A stretch of 57,064 bases of DNA from an uncultured Bacteroides sp. (GCF_905207245.1 NZ_CAJLKP010000037.1:1-57064), one strand, 5' to 3'; positions 18,599 through 26,892 are shown, counted from the stretch's first letter. Made by a program: numbers and translations. Notes: generated from the letters alone by a model not told the origin.

Positions 18599-20092
18599 TT
18601 AATATGAACGAGCAAACAAAGCACGGCAAGCCGAAGGTTTACCAGTCACCATACAAACACCCGGTTCTTTATCATCATCCAGGAAAGTTTCGAAGGGGAT
18701 ACAACGGATGGTAGCCTTAGTATCTTCTTTGATTTTCTCTTCTGTTTCTGTCGTTCCATCCCAGTGAGCCAGGATAAAGCCACCTTCTTCAATCTTCTCC
18801 TTGAATTCATCGTAACTATCCACTTTCGTGATATGGGCATTGCGATAGTTAAGTGCTTTCTGGTAGATGTTAGCCTGAATTTCTTCCAATAAGTCTTTTA
18901 CATATTCTTCGATGCCATCGCAAGAACGAGTTTCTTTCTCCAAAGTGTCGCGGCGCATCACTTCCATTGTATTGTTTTCCAGGTCACGACCACCCATCAC
19001 CAGACGAACAGGCACACCTTTCAGTTCATAGTCAGCAAACTTGAAGCCCGGACGTTTGTTGTCAGCATTATCATACTTAACTGAGATGCCCATGGATTTC
19101 AGTTTCGCAACGATACCTGCAACCTTTTCGTTAATCTTCTGCAGCATCTCCGCATTCTTATAAATAGGAACAATGACAACCTGTATCGGAGCCAGATGCG
19201 GCGGCAATACCAGTCCGTTATCATCAGAGTGGGTCATGATAAGCGCACCCATCAGACGGGTAGAAACACCCCATGAAGTAGCCCAAACATATTCCATCTT
19301 GTTTTCCTTATTCACGAACTGCACATCAAATGCCTTGGCAAAGTTCTGTCCGAGGAAATGGGAGGTACCGCTTTGCAAAGCTTTTCCATCCTGCATCATA
19401 GCCTCGATAGTGTAAGTATCCAATGCACCGGCAAAACGTTCGTTAGCTGATTTCACACCTTTCACAACAGGAACAGCCATATATTTTTCTGCAAATTCAG
19501 CGTATACATTCAGCATACGTACTGCTTCTTCTTCAGCTTCCTCGCGGGTAGCATGCGCAGTATGCCCTTCCTGCCACAGGAATTCGGCAGTACGCAGAAA
19601 AAGACGGGTACGCATTTCCCAACGCATCACATTGGCCCACTGGTTGCATAGGATAGGCAGGTCGCGATAAGAATTAATCCAGTTCTTATATGTGTTCCAA
19701 ATGATAGTTTCGGAAGTGGGACGGATAATCAGCTCTTCTTCCAATTTAGCTTCCGGGTCCACAATCACACCGCTACCATCAGGAGCATTCTTCAAGCGAT
19801 GATGTGTAACAACTGCACACTCCTTTGCAAAACCTTCCACATGTTCCGCTTCACGGCTAAGGAAAGATTTCGGAATCAACAGGGGGAAATAAGCATTCAC
19901 ATGTCCTGTCTCCTTGAACATATCGTCAAGCTGACGTTGTATCTTCTCCCAGATAGCATATCCGTAAGGCTTAATCACCATACAACCACGCACAGCCGAC
20001 TGTTCTGCCAAATCGGCCTTTATTACTAACTCATTATACCACTGCGAATAGTTTTCGCTGCGTTTGGTCAGGTCTTTTAATTCTACTGCCAT
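18599..20092 (-). CDS. proS: Prolyl-tRNA synthetase
   Basis: Charges tRNA-Pro in the cytoplasm. It is a class II synthetase of the archaeal/eukaryote-like type without the bacterial editing insertion, 497 residues. Visible motifs are motif 2 (RWEMRTRLFLRTAEFLWQEG), the TXE loop (IRPTSETIIWNTYKNWINSY), motif 3 (STRLMGALIMTHSDDNGLVL) and the anticodon-binding domain from about residue 300 (PIQVVIVPIYK). A C-terminal zinc-like extension ends the protein. A TACTTTTG -7 box lies at 20141-20148 on the minus strand. Confidence 0.95.
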   Translation of the reverse strand: MAVELKDLTKRSENYSQWYNELVIKADLAEQSAVRGCMVIKPYGYAIWEKIQRQLDDMFKETGHVNAYFPLLIPKSFLSREAEHVEGFAKECAVVTHHRLKNAPDGSGVIVDPEAKLEEELIIRPTSETIIWNTYKNWINSYRDLPILCNQWANVMRWEMRTRLFLRTAEFLWQEGHTAHATREEAEEEAVRMLNVYAEFAEKYMAVPVVKGVKSANERFAGALDTYTIEAMMQDGKALQSGTSHFLGQNFAKAFDVQFVNKENKMEYVWATSWGVSTRLMGALIMTHSDDNGLVLPPHLAPIQVVIVPIYKNAEMLQKINEKVAGIVAKLKSMGISVKYDNADNKRPGFKFADYELKGVPVRLVMGGRDLENNTMEVMRRDTLEKETRSCDGIEEYVKDLLEEIQANIYQKALNYRNAHITKVDSYDEFKEKIEEGGFILAHWDGTTETEEKIKEDTKATIRCIPFETFLDDDKEPGVCMVTGKPSACRALFARSY

Positions 20093-20140
20093 TTTATATC
20101 GTTTTTTTAAGTTTTTCGGGTATATCCATTAAACAGTCGG

Positions 20141-20148
20141 CAAAAGTA
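20141..20148 (-). promoter_or_regulatory. -7 element for proS
   Basis: TACTTTTG on the minus strand matches TAnnTTTG, about 50 bp upstream of the start codon. No good -33 TTTG is visible. The remaining 20150-20430 stretch between the divergent genes is AT-rich with no feature I can support. Confidence 0.4.
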
Positions 20149-20436
20149 CAAAATTTTGTGTGAAAAGTGTGTTTGATAAACACACTATTTAAAAAAAGCC
20201 GCAACTACATGATGATATGTGGCACGAATTCCGACATATTATCTGTTTTTGCAGCGGCAAAAGTATATAAAAAGAAAGAATTAATACAGATATTCACAAG
20301 ATTACTTCAGAACAATAAATGCCATTTGGTGTTTATTTAGACAGCATTTATTATATTCTACACTGAGGCATTTTATCCTTCCGAGCGAATACTTCCTTAA
20401 TTTATATTTAATAAGTTGTATTTTTCAGTCGATTGC

Positions 20437-20468
20437 TTTGCTTTTTTGAATGAAATTTTATATATTTG
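20437..20468 (+). promoter_or_regulatory. Promoter for the LruC-type lipoprotein gene
   Basis: TTTG (20437-20440), a 20-bp spacer and TATATTTG (20461-20468) match the Bacteroides sigma-AB consensus. The start codon follows after about 75 bp. Confidence 0.6.
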
Positions 20469-20542
20469 TATCGTATAATACAACTTTTTAGAGATGCATT
20501 ATTAAAAGGCTTTAGTCATTCATAATATAAAAAATAGAAACT

Positions 20543-21664
20543 ATGGGCAGAAAAATCAACTTTTTAGTTTTAGTAACTGTCATGGTGGCATTCTTTTCTT
20601 CTTGTTCCAACAACGATGTATACGATCCCACCAGAGAGGCAGACTCAAAAAAGGCGCAGTATGAAGCAGCTTTTATCAAGAAGTACGGCGCTATTTCGCC
20701 TGACCAGGACTGGGGATTCGGTGAAAACCCTACTACACGCGTGGCCAACCCTAACAGTAATCAATGGAAAAACTTTACTGAGGTGCCGGAGGATATTACA
20801 GCAGCAGAAGAGGAAAAGGTAACTGAGTGGTTTAAAACACATCAAAACCCTACATCTATCGCCATTAATTGGTCGGACTTTTTTGTGCAGCATGTAAGTA
20901 GTTCACATGCTAATATGGACTATTTGGTGGCAGTGTTGCAAAATGGTGATAATGATCATATCAACAACTTCAATTCCAGTAATGGAGTAATCATGTTAAT
21001 ACAAAAAAGCGGAACATCTCAGTTTGGATATAATAATACTTTAGATGGTAAAATACACTATAACCACACCATCCAGTATATTGATGGGGCTTATTATGTC
21101 GGATTTGACTTTGAAGCAACCGGACAAAACTCTAATCAACAAGAAGCTGCTGATGGCTACTATAGCGACTGGATAGTTAAAATCACTCCTGCAAAATATA
21201 CTAATGCTCGACGAATTATGGCAGAAGACCTCGGAGAAATCGGAGACTTCGACTTTAACGATGTCGTATTCGATGCTGCAATAGTAGAAGGTGGTGATGC
21301 TGTAATCACTTTGCTGGCTGCCGGCGGAACTTTACCTTTATATATTGGAGGAGAGAGCGCAGAAAATGAAGTTCACACCCGTTTTGGTGTTAGCACAGAG
21401 ACAATGGTGAATACAGCAGTCGGAAAACATCAGAACATACCTCCTGTAATGTTCAGACTTTCAGGATATGCCAACAAAACCATAGTCGACATCCCAATTA
21501 CCGTAAATGGAATAACACTGAAAGCAGAAACAGGAAAAGCTCCCGGAAAACTAAGTGTTCCTACTACAGTAGATTGGGCTAATGAAACTCAAGCTATCGA
21601 CAATCGATACCCCAAATTTAAGAATTATGTGAATAACCCTGATATTAATTGGTGGGAAGAATAA
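20543..21664 (+). CDS. LruC-domain-type surface lipoprotein
   Basis: A 373-residue lipoprotein: signal peptide with lipobox FFSSCSNNDVYD (Cys at about 21). An N-terminal segment DQDWGFGENP is common in Bacteroides proteins of this kind. The acidic loop GDFDFNDVVFD (about residues 233-245) is the hallmark of the LruC/DUF4842-like domain and could bind calcium. The rest is predicted beta-rich. No partner gene adjoins it. Probably an exposed, Ca-binding surface protein of unknown role. Confidence 0.6.
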   Translation: MGRKINFLVLVTVMVAFFSSCSNNDVYDPTREADSKKAQYEAAFIKKYGAISPDQDWGFGENPTTRVANPNSNQWKNFTEVPEDITAAEEEKVTEWFKTHQNPTSIAINWSDFFVQHVSSSHANMDYLVAVLQNGDNDHINNFNSSNGVIMLIQKSGTSQFGYNNTLDGKIHYNHTIQYIDGAYYVGFDFEATGQNSNQQEAADGYYSDWIVKITPAKYTNARRIMAEDLGEIGDFDFNDVVFDAAIVEGGDAVITLLAAGGTLPLYIGGESAENEVHTRFGVSTETMVNTAVGKHQNIPPVMFRLSGYANKTIVDIPITVNGITLKAETGKAPGKLSVPTTVDWANETQAIDNRYPKFKNYVNNPDINWWEE

Positions 21665-21705
21665 AGAAGAGGATACATAGAAGATACATTAGGTGATTAG
21701 AAGGG

Positions 21706-21741
21706 AAAGGGATGATGCATTAGTTGTATCATCCCTTTTGT
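21706..21741 (+). terminator. Terminator after the LruC-type gene
   Basis: AAAGGGATGAT (21706-21716) pairs with ATCATCCCTTT (21728-21738), followed by TTTGTTTTG. Confidence 0.75.
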
Positions 21742-21780
21742 TTTGCCTAAAATATAAAAGCTCTATAAGCTAAAACAAGA

Positions 21781-21814
21781 AATCCTGACAGCCATTTTAC
21801 TGGTTATCAGGATT
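21781..21814 (-). terminator. Original terminator of the tRNA-Gly gene, displaced
   Basis: AATCCTGA/TCAGGATT forms a stem, with a T-rich tail on the minus strand. It sits just beyond the duplicated tRNA 3' end at 21824, where the tRNA transcript would have ended before the element inserted. Confidence 0.55.
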
Positions 21815-21823
21815 ATTTCAGAT

Positions 21824-21870
21824 GAGCGGCAAGCGAGGTTCGAACTCGTGATCCTCAGCTTGGGGGGCTG
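21824..21870. repeat. attL: duplicated tRNA-Gly 3' end
   Basis: It matches 26151-26197 at 44 of 47 positions (differences at 21852 and 21865-21866). It covers the tRNA from the acceptor 3' strand to the anticodon stem but has no 5' half, so it is not a functional tRNA. Confidence 0.85.
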
Positions 21871-21999
21871 CGCTGTAATGTATGCAGCCTCGTAGCGGAG
21901 AAGACGAGACTTGAAAAGGTTTATATGTCAGCCCATAGCAGAAATACGTACCGAGACAATGGTAAAGACTGTTGTACAAGGTTGATACGTTACTTATCT

Positions 22000-22142
22000 C
22001 GCCACCTATAGCTCCTCTGTTGGTTTTCCAGCTAACAGACACTATTCGTATTGGTGACACTGTTGTTCATCGTGAACAGGCTTATTATGAGGACAGTCTT
22101 TACCGGGCATGGGTGAGTGGGTATCGGCCGAGGCTGGAGTAA
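22000..22142 (+). pseudogene. C-terminal fragment of a Bacteroides phage/mobile-element protein
   Basis: A reading frame without a start ends in VVHREQAYYEDSLYRAWVSG followed by YRPRLE and a stop. The YEDSxYRAWVSGYRPxL motif recurs in a family of small proteins (DUF6549/DUF6808-like, as I recall) found in Bacteroides prophages and mobile elements. Upstream the frame is closed by a stop near 21963. It is a relic of earlier cargo next to attL. I see nothing else in 21871-22353 that supports a gene. Confidence 0.5.
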
Positions 22143-22353
22143 GTTATAGTCTGTTTCAATGGTAAGGGAGTAGAAGTCATCTTATAGCGATAAGTGGCGA
22201 GACTCGGCGAAAGTTGGGGCTTTTGGGTTGTTTATTTCGTTTTTGTACCAATTTTGCGTATGTTTTGCACGTTTTCTGTGTAAAATCAATAAAAAAGTAG
22301 GTAAAAATAGACTTTTTTGGGCGAAAAGCGTTTAATTTGCATAAAGAATTCGC

Positions 22354-22851
22354 ATGATTATGGAACTCACAAGTATAGATTACGCACGATTGATTCAGTA
22401 TGCAGCTCAGAAGTTGCATATGACCCAATTGAACAAAACTCAGATTAACAAGATTTTGTTCTATGTGTATGGTGTATATTATGCTGAAACAGGTAAGTTG
22501 TTATTTGGGGATGATTCTCCTAAAGCATGGCCGTATGGGCCTGTATTTCCTATCGTAAATAAAAAAATCAATCCTGATGAAATTATAAAATCTTTTTCCA
22601 ACGACAAATTATGCGAATTCAATAAGCGTCCTAAAGCATTGGAATTAGTTAAATCTGCAGTTGATATAATGCACTTGATGAGTGCTGTTTCTTTAACTCA
22701 ATGGTCTCATAAAGAAGGCTCTCCTTGGTATAATACTCTTTATATTAAAGATAAAGAAGGTAATGTTATTGAACAAAACAAATGGAATACACCAATAAAT
22801 ACTGAGGCAATAAGAGAATATTTTTCTAATCCTGCAAATAGAATTAAATAA
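22354..22851 (+). CDS. Panacea-domain (DUF4065/SocA-like) antitoxin candidate
   Basis: A 165-residue soluble protein. It shows the Panacea/DUF4065 pattern: KTQINKILFYVYGVYYAETG (helix at about 30-48), then AWPYGPVFPIVN (about 60-71), and a second half with SLTQWSHKEGSPWYNTLY. The domain is known as an antitoxin module pairing with many unrelated toxins and is also found in phages. Its stop codon overlaps the start of the next gene by one base (TAATG), which implies translational coupling, as in toxin-antitoxin operons. A second in-frame ATG at 22360 is an equally good start. Lies inside the tRNA-Gly element. Confidence 0.75.
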   Translation: MIMELTSIDYARLIQYAAQKLHMTQLNKTQINKILFYVYGVYYAETGKLLFGDDSPKAWPYGPVFPIVNKKINPDEIIKSFSNDKLCEFNKRPKALELVKSAVDIMHLMSAVSLTQWSHKEGSPWYNTLYIKDKEGNVIEQNKWNTPINTEAIREYFSNPANRIK

Positions 22852-23396
22852 TGAGTAAGAAAATTACCTTCCATGCAGATGATGACTTGTTTAATACTTT
22901 ATTCGGTTCGAGTAAGGTAATTAAGCCCTACCATTATTTTATTCATTTAGGATATTATATTCCGTATTGGATAAAGTTCTTTTTCTCCGCTCCTTTTAAA
23001 GAAAAGAAAAAAGATATTAATATACTTGATACAGTTAGCTCTCTTTTAGAATCTGAAACTACACCCGAAAATCTTGATAAATGCAAGGAACTTGTTCATT
23101 TACATAGAATAGTAGAAAATACCAAAGCTAGACGTAGGCTTGAAAAATGGTCATTACGTGTTATTGCTATATACTTATTTATTGTACTTACAATAGTTGT
23201 TTGTAATTATATTGCCGTCCCTTTATTGTCGGGTTATATGGATATACATGTTACAGAGCCTATAATGATAACTATACTTTCCACAACAACGATCAACATT
23301 ATTGGCTTAGGTTTGATTGTTTTGAGAGGACATTTTTTGGCTAATGATAATTCGAATAGTATAAAAAAGACAGACTGTGATAAGGCAGCCGAATAA
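22851..23396 (+). CDS. Two-TM membrane protein, candidate toxin or effector of the Panacea pair
   Basis: A 181-residue protein I do not recognise. The N-terminal part is soluble and basic/aromatic, with a hydrophobic patch YHYFIHLGYYIPYWIKFFF (about 27-45) that may sit on the membrane. A charged helical region follows. Two clear transmembrane helices come next, roughly residues 103-130 and 137-160, and a short polar tail. Start overlaps the stop of the Panacea gene by one base. Several Panacea partners act on membranes, so a pore-forming or depolarising role is a reasonable guess. It could instead be a sensor or exclusion protein. Confidence 0.6.
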   Translation: MSKKITFHADDDLFNTLFGSSKVIKPYHYFIHLGYYIPYWIKFFFSAPFKEKKKDINILDTVSSLLESETTPENLDKCKELVHLHRIVENTKARRRLEKWSLRVIAIYLFIVLTIVVCNYIAVPLLSGYMDIHVTEPIMITILSTTTINIIGLGLIVLRGHFLANDNSNSIKKTDCDKAAE

Positions 23397-23504
23397 GCTG
23401 CTTTTTTCTTATATCCCTATTTCATGCTATCTAACATCCAATGTTGAGTGACAACCTATTATATTATTTCTTATTTTTACACACTAACTTAAAAATAATA
23501 TATC

Positions 23505-24356
23505 ATGGCAGAATATAGTAGGGAACAAAGGAATAAATTGAGTAGGGCGATTGCTAATAACAAAGCAGGGAATAAGCAAATGAAAGTAGTTGTGGATAAT
23601 AGAGAATCAATTCCTATTCAAATGGCTACTACCAGAATAAGGTGGAATCCAGATGGGCATTTTATATCTGGACCACGAACAAATCCGGAAAATATAGTAA
23701 AGATACTTAATGAGATGAAAGTGAACAATGTTCTTAATTTTGTAAATGTACGTAATAAATATCAAAATGGACATATTGTAGCTGCCAGCTTTGGTGGTGC
23801 TCAAAATGCTGATAACTTAGTGTCATGGGGGGATCAAATGGAAGAAAAACAAGGCGATTTTGAGAAAACAATAATGAATGGTGGAGCCAATTCAAGCGTT
23901 GCAGAGTGGATAAATTACCCATCTGGTGGCGTTAATGAAGAAGGGGATTTAATAGATACATATACAGTTGGTAACGGCGGGTTAGACACTTCAGTAAGAA
24001 ATCAGTGGATTAGTAAGGTTAAGGGTATTTTAGTAACAAAGAATGATGCTGGGTATGAAAAATTAGGTCAGCAAACGGTAGAAAATAGACCTAGTGATGT
24101 AGCTATTGGTCATGCAGTCGAGGCTAAATACGATAGTGCAATTAAAGATAAATTCAATAAAGCAATATCACGTTTGCCGACTGCATATCAATTGGAATAT
24201 AAACCTGATTCCGCTCATAACCCTAATGCGAGGGGGGATATAAAAAATGAATTAACAGAATTTCCTAGTATTGCATTAAATGAAAATGATAAGTTATTTA
24301 CCTTCCTGAAATTATCTATTGTATCAGAAGGTGCACAGAAATGGCGCATTATTTAA
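23505..24356 (+). CDS. Nuclease-like toxin with VDNR-type N-terminal motif
   Basis: A 283-residue protein without a Sec signal. The N terminus (SREQRNKLSRAIANNKAG, then KQMKVVVDNRESIPIQM, about residues 5-40) resembles the VDNRxxxxxQ leader seen on some contractile-injection-system and polymorphic-toxin effectors. The central segment YQNGHIVAASFGGAQNADNL (about 87-106) looks like the GH...GG..N..NL core of non-specific DNA/RNA endonucleases of the His-Me finger type. The conserved N and DQM..K residues follow. I expect a nuclease effector, but the match is by motif only. No obvious immunity gene follows; the gene stands alone 108 bp after the membrane protein. Confidence 0.55.
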   Translation: MAEYSREQRNKLSRAIANNKAGNKQMKVVVDNRESIPIQMATTRIRWNPDGHFISGPRTNPENIVKILNEMKVNNVLNFVNVRNKYQNGHIVAASFGGAQNADNLVSWGDQMEEKQGDFEKTIMNGGANSSVAEWINYPSGGVNEEGDLIDTYTVGNGGLDTSVRNQWISKVKGILVTKNDAGYEKLGQQTVENRPSDVAIGHAVEAKYDSAIKDKFNKAISRLPTAYQLEYKPDSAHNPNARGDIKNELTEFPSIALNENDKLFTFLKLSIVSEGAQKWRII

Positions 24357-24377
24357 GCAACAAAAACTACATATAAA

Positions 24378-24548
24378 ACTGTAGAATGTACTTGCCGGAT
24401 GCTTGACTATTTCCTTGTTCAAGTCGATAGCTTGCTCCATGTAATCTTGTGCCGGGCTCGGAAATCCTGCGCGAATACCTTCGTCTGCATAGGGTAAGGG
24501 CAGACTTGAGGAAATGTCAATCTTATGTATTTCTATGTTCCTTTTCAT
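24378..24548 (-). pseudogene. umuD: umuD fragment (N-terminal third)
   Basis: About 57 codons match the start of UmuD/LexA-like SOS proteases: LPLPYADEGIRAGFPSPAQD contains the Ala-Gly self-cleavage site, followed by AIDLNKEIVKHPASTFYS. The match stops there. The catalytic Ser and Lys and any umuC are missing, and the frame merely runs on to 24324. It was probably cut off when the nuclease gene region was joined to it. Confidence 0.8.
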
Positions 24549-24610
24549 CGTGACAAATAAACGAAGAAATAATGAAAGTAAAAGTGTCGATTTTGATTTT
24601 TTAAAAAGAA

Positions 24611-24632
24611 AAGGCAGTTTTTCAACTGCCTT
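24611..24632 (-). terminator. Terminator after the integrase
   Basis: AAGGCAGTT/AACTGCCTT forms a stem followed on the minus strand by TTCTTTTTAA. It lies about 120 bp past the integrase stop. The stretch 24633-24751 shows nothing else I can support. Confidence 0.65.
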
Positions 24633-24751
24633 AAATTATCAAGCTCATCAGCACTTATCAACAATTTCTGCTTGATATTTTACATAGTTTTAGTCCAGGA
24701 ATAAAAAATCCTTGTAGCTTAGTAGCTATAGGGGTAGTATCTGTATCATGA

Positions 24752-25998
24752 TTACCCTTTCATCATCATAATATCCGCTCTCATTTCGATGTACTCCTTG
24801 TATTTCTCTGGATTGTTCACATAATCTATTACTCTGTTGATTGCTATCTCCGCTTGTTTTTGTTTGACCTTGGTATAATACCTGATAATGCCTTTACTTT
24901 TGTCTGAATGTCCCAAACAGTAGTCTATCACTCCGTCCGGGATTCCGAGTTCAGAAGCGAATTGGGCAAAGGTTTTGCGGGCGGAATAATACATACTACA
25001 CGCTCTTTAATACCAAGTTCAGATGAGATCTCTTTGATACTTCTTGATACGTAACGAGAGAAATTCTTATATGCGAATTTATATCCAAAATCCAATTTAC
25101 CAGTTCGCTTGTCAATCCATTTTTCTATAATATCTTTTGCTTGTTGATTAACTGGAATTACTATTGAATTTTCATCATTTGTTCTATTCCGTATTTTCTC
25201 CCTTTTGTATTCTATGCAACCTCCTGAACTGAAATCGACATTAAGCAAATCTATGAGATTTATACCTCCAAAATAGAATGACAAAGAAAATACATCACAG
25301 ACAACAATCAATTTTCGCGTTGTCGTATTAAAGCTAATTATTTTCTTTAATGATTCGAGCTCTATACTTACATCACGTACCGGAAAGTTTGGAATTGAAT
25401 AATCTATAAATGGATAAATATCGTATACTACTTTCCTTTTTTTTATAGATCTGTTGATTATAGTCCTCACATTGCGCATTGCTATTCCTATAGTTGCTTT
25501 GCTCCATTTCTTTCTTTGTAGAAAAGAAGAATAGTTTTCAATTAGTTCTGGAGTTATATCCAACAGAAGAATATCTCCATTAGTGTATTCGAAGAAAGTA
25601 GCTTTACTACTTGAAAGCAATCCAGCATATCCTTTTTGTCCATTGTGCAAAAGTTCGGCTATATAATCATCACATGCTGATTGAAACGTTTCTACTGCTT
25701 GTTTTGATGAACCTCTAAGCAATAATTTCTTTAGTTGCGAGGAAGAATACAATGAAACATTGTCTATTTTATCTAACCTATCTTGATATTCATTAAGAAG
25801 ATGGCGCAATTTAGTATTCATTATTGATGCGTCAGGTCGCTTTATAACTTGTCCGTTTTTAAACTGAGATATGTTGTCTATCTTGAACTGAGTTACAATG
25901 TAACAGGTTTCTTGCTTATGACAAACTGCTACTCTTATTTTATGACTGCCATCTTTTAAAACCTTAGCTTTGAAAATTGTTAATTTTAAAGTTGCCAT
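24752..25998 (-). pseudogene. Tyrosine integrase with a single frameshift
   Basis: A tyrosine recombinase of the Bacteroides tRNA-targeting kind, starting MATLKLTIFKAKVLKDGSHK. The core domain has SFYFGGINLIDLLN where many integrases have an Arg; Gly here looks common in this subfamily. The frame breaks near 24995, after KERVVC. The other frame continues MYYSARKTFAQFASELGIPD and GHSDKSKGIIRYYTK, holding the HxxR-like region and the catalytic Tyr. One missing base explains both pieces. As read, the product lacks its nucleophile and would be inactive. The gene abuts tRNA-Gly, where it would have integrated the element. A sequencing error is possible. Confidence 0.85.
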
Positions 25999-26150
25999 AT
26001 TGATTAAAATTAAAGGATAAGTTTTGGATAAGTTATTTCGTCCAGCAATGGACGTATTATCCTTTTTTTTAATCAGTAAATTAGAAAAGTTAAAGAAGAA
26101 GGTGCAATAATAATATGCTAATAACATGAGTATTACACTCTTCTTCTTTT

Positions 26151-26197
26151 GAGCGGCAAGCGAGGTTCGAACTCGTGACCCTCAGCTTGGGAAGCTG
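26151..26197. repeat. attR: tRNA-Gly 3' end carried by the element
   Basis: The partner of 21824-21870 and part of the intact tRNA gene. The mismatches in the anticodon loop suggest the crossover lies within the T-arm side, where 28 bases are identical. Confidence 0.8.
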
Positions 26198-26224
26198 ATG
26201 CTCTACCAACTGAGCTACTGCCGC
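26152..26224 (-). tRNA. tRNA-Gly (CCC anticodon)
   Basis: The minus strand folds into a complete cloverleaf: acceptor GCGGCAG/TTGCCGC, D-arm GCTC/GAGC, anticodon stem TCAGC/GCTGA with loop TTCCCAA (anticodon CCC), and T-loop TTCGAAC. The outermost T-stem pair is an A-C mismatch and the acceptor ends in a G-T wobble. CCA is not encoded. Its 3' half is restored by the integrated element. Confidence 0.9.
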
Positions 26225-26247
26225 ATTGCTTTCTTAGAAAGACGATG

Positions 26248-26278
26248 CAAAGGTAAAAAGAAGTTTTTTATATTCAAA
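26248..26278 (-). promoter_or_regulatory. Promoter of tRNA-Gly
   Basis: On the minus strand TTTG (26278-26275), a 19-bp spacer and TACCTTTG (26255-26248) match the consensus exactly, 23 bp before the tRNA 5' end. Confidence 0.7.
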
Positions 26279-26318
26279 AATAAAAATGTAATTTTACAGC
26301 CACAAAAGTGAAAAATCC

Positions 26319-26828
26319 ATGAAACGAATTATACTCATCACCGGAGGTGCCCGTTCGGGTAAAAGTACTTATGCAGAAAAAATGGCATTAAGCCTCTCCC
26401 TCAACCCTGTTTATTTGGCTACTGCGCGCATCTGGGACGAAGAATTCCGTCAACGTGTCATCCGCCATCAACAAAGGCGAGGTCCAGAGTGGACAAATAT
26501 TGAAGAAGAAAAGCAATTAAGCCGCCACCAATTGGCAGGACGGATTGTATTGATAGATTGTGTAACTTTGTGGTGCACCAATTTCTTCTTCGATGTAAAA
26601 GCTGATACAGATAGCGCTTTGACCACTGCCAAAGAAGAATTCGACCGCTTCACAAAACAAGATGCCACCTTTATTTTTGTTACTAATGAAATAGGTATGG
26701 GCGCGACTTCAGATAATGAAATCCAGCGAAAATTCACCGATATGCAGGGATGGATGAATCAATACATCGCAGCACAGGCAGATGAAGTTTGGTTGATGGT
26801 ATCGGGAATTCCGGTGAAAGTGAAATAA
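26319..26828 (+). CDS. cobU: Adenosylcobinamide kinase / guanylyltransferase
   Basis: Phosphorylates adenosylcobinamide and then adds GMP to give adenosylcobinamide-GDP, the substrate for CobS. The P-loop GGARSGKST is at residues 8-16. The guanylylated His lies in the region RHQQRRGPEW, and VLIDCVTLWCTNFF and FVTNEIGMGATSDNEIQRKF are family hallmarks. The length of 169 is normal. First gene of cobU-cobT-cobS-cobC; no riboswitch is visible before it. It is followed by a short purine-rich repeat stretch (26829-26892). Confidence 0.95.
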   Translation: MKRIILITGGARSGKSTYAEKMALSLSLNPVYLATARIWDEEFRQRVIRHQQRRGPEWTNIEEEKQLSRHQLAGRIVLIDCVTLWCTNFFFDVKADTDSALTTAKEEFDRFTKQDATFIFVTNEIGMGATSDNEIQRKFTDMQGWMNQYIAAQADEVWLMVSGIPVKVK

Positions 26829-26892
26829 AAGAGTGATAAGATGATAGAGTGATGAAGGTGGTGAAGTGATAAAACGATAAAAAAATAAGCAT

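Larger units (their letters stand above)
21824..26197. mobile_element. Small integrative element in tRNA-Gly
   Basis: The 47-bp 3' end of the tRNA-Gly gene at 26151-26197 is repeated at 21824-21870 with three mismatches. A tyrosine-integrase gene lies directly beside the intact tRNA. This is the standard arrangement of an element integrated into a tRNA 3' end that restores the gene. The interior of about 4.3 kb is AT-rich and carries, from left: a phage-protein fragment, a Panacea-domain gene coupled to a membrane-protein gene, a nuclease-like gene, a umuD fragment and a frameshifted integrase. No replication, mobilisation or packaging gene is visible, so it is a cargo-bearing remnant or a satellite moved by another element. 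Confidence 0.8.

Noticed and set aside
21824..21870. Second tRNA-Gly gene
   Set aside because: Only the 3' part is present; there is no 5' acceptor strand or D-arm, so it is an attachment-site copy.
25250..25300. Missing catalytic Arg in the integrase (Gly in FYFGGINL)
   Set aside because: I recall Gly at this position in related Bacteroides integrases, so it is probably a family feature and not damage.
26829..26892. Short GTGATAA/GATGATAGAGTGATG repeats as a possible CRISPR or palindromic element
   Set aside because: Units are irregular and too short, there are no spacers, and no inverted partner arm is visible.
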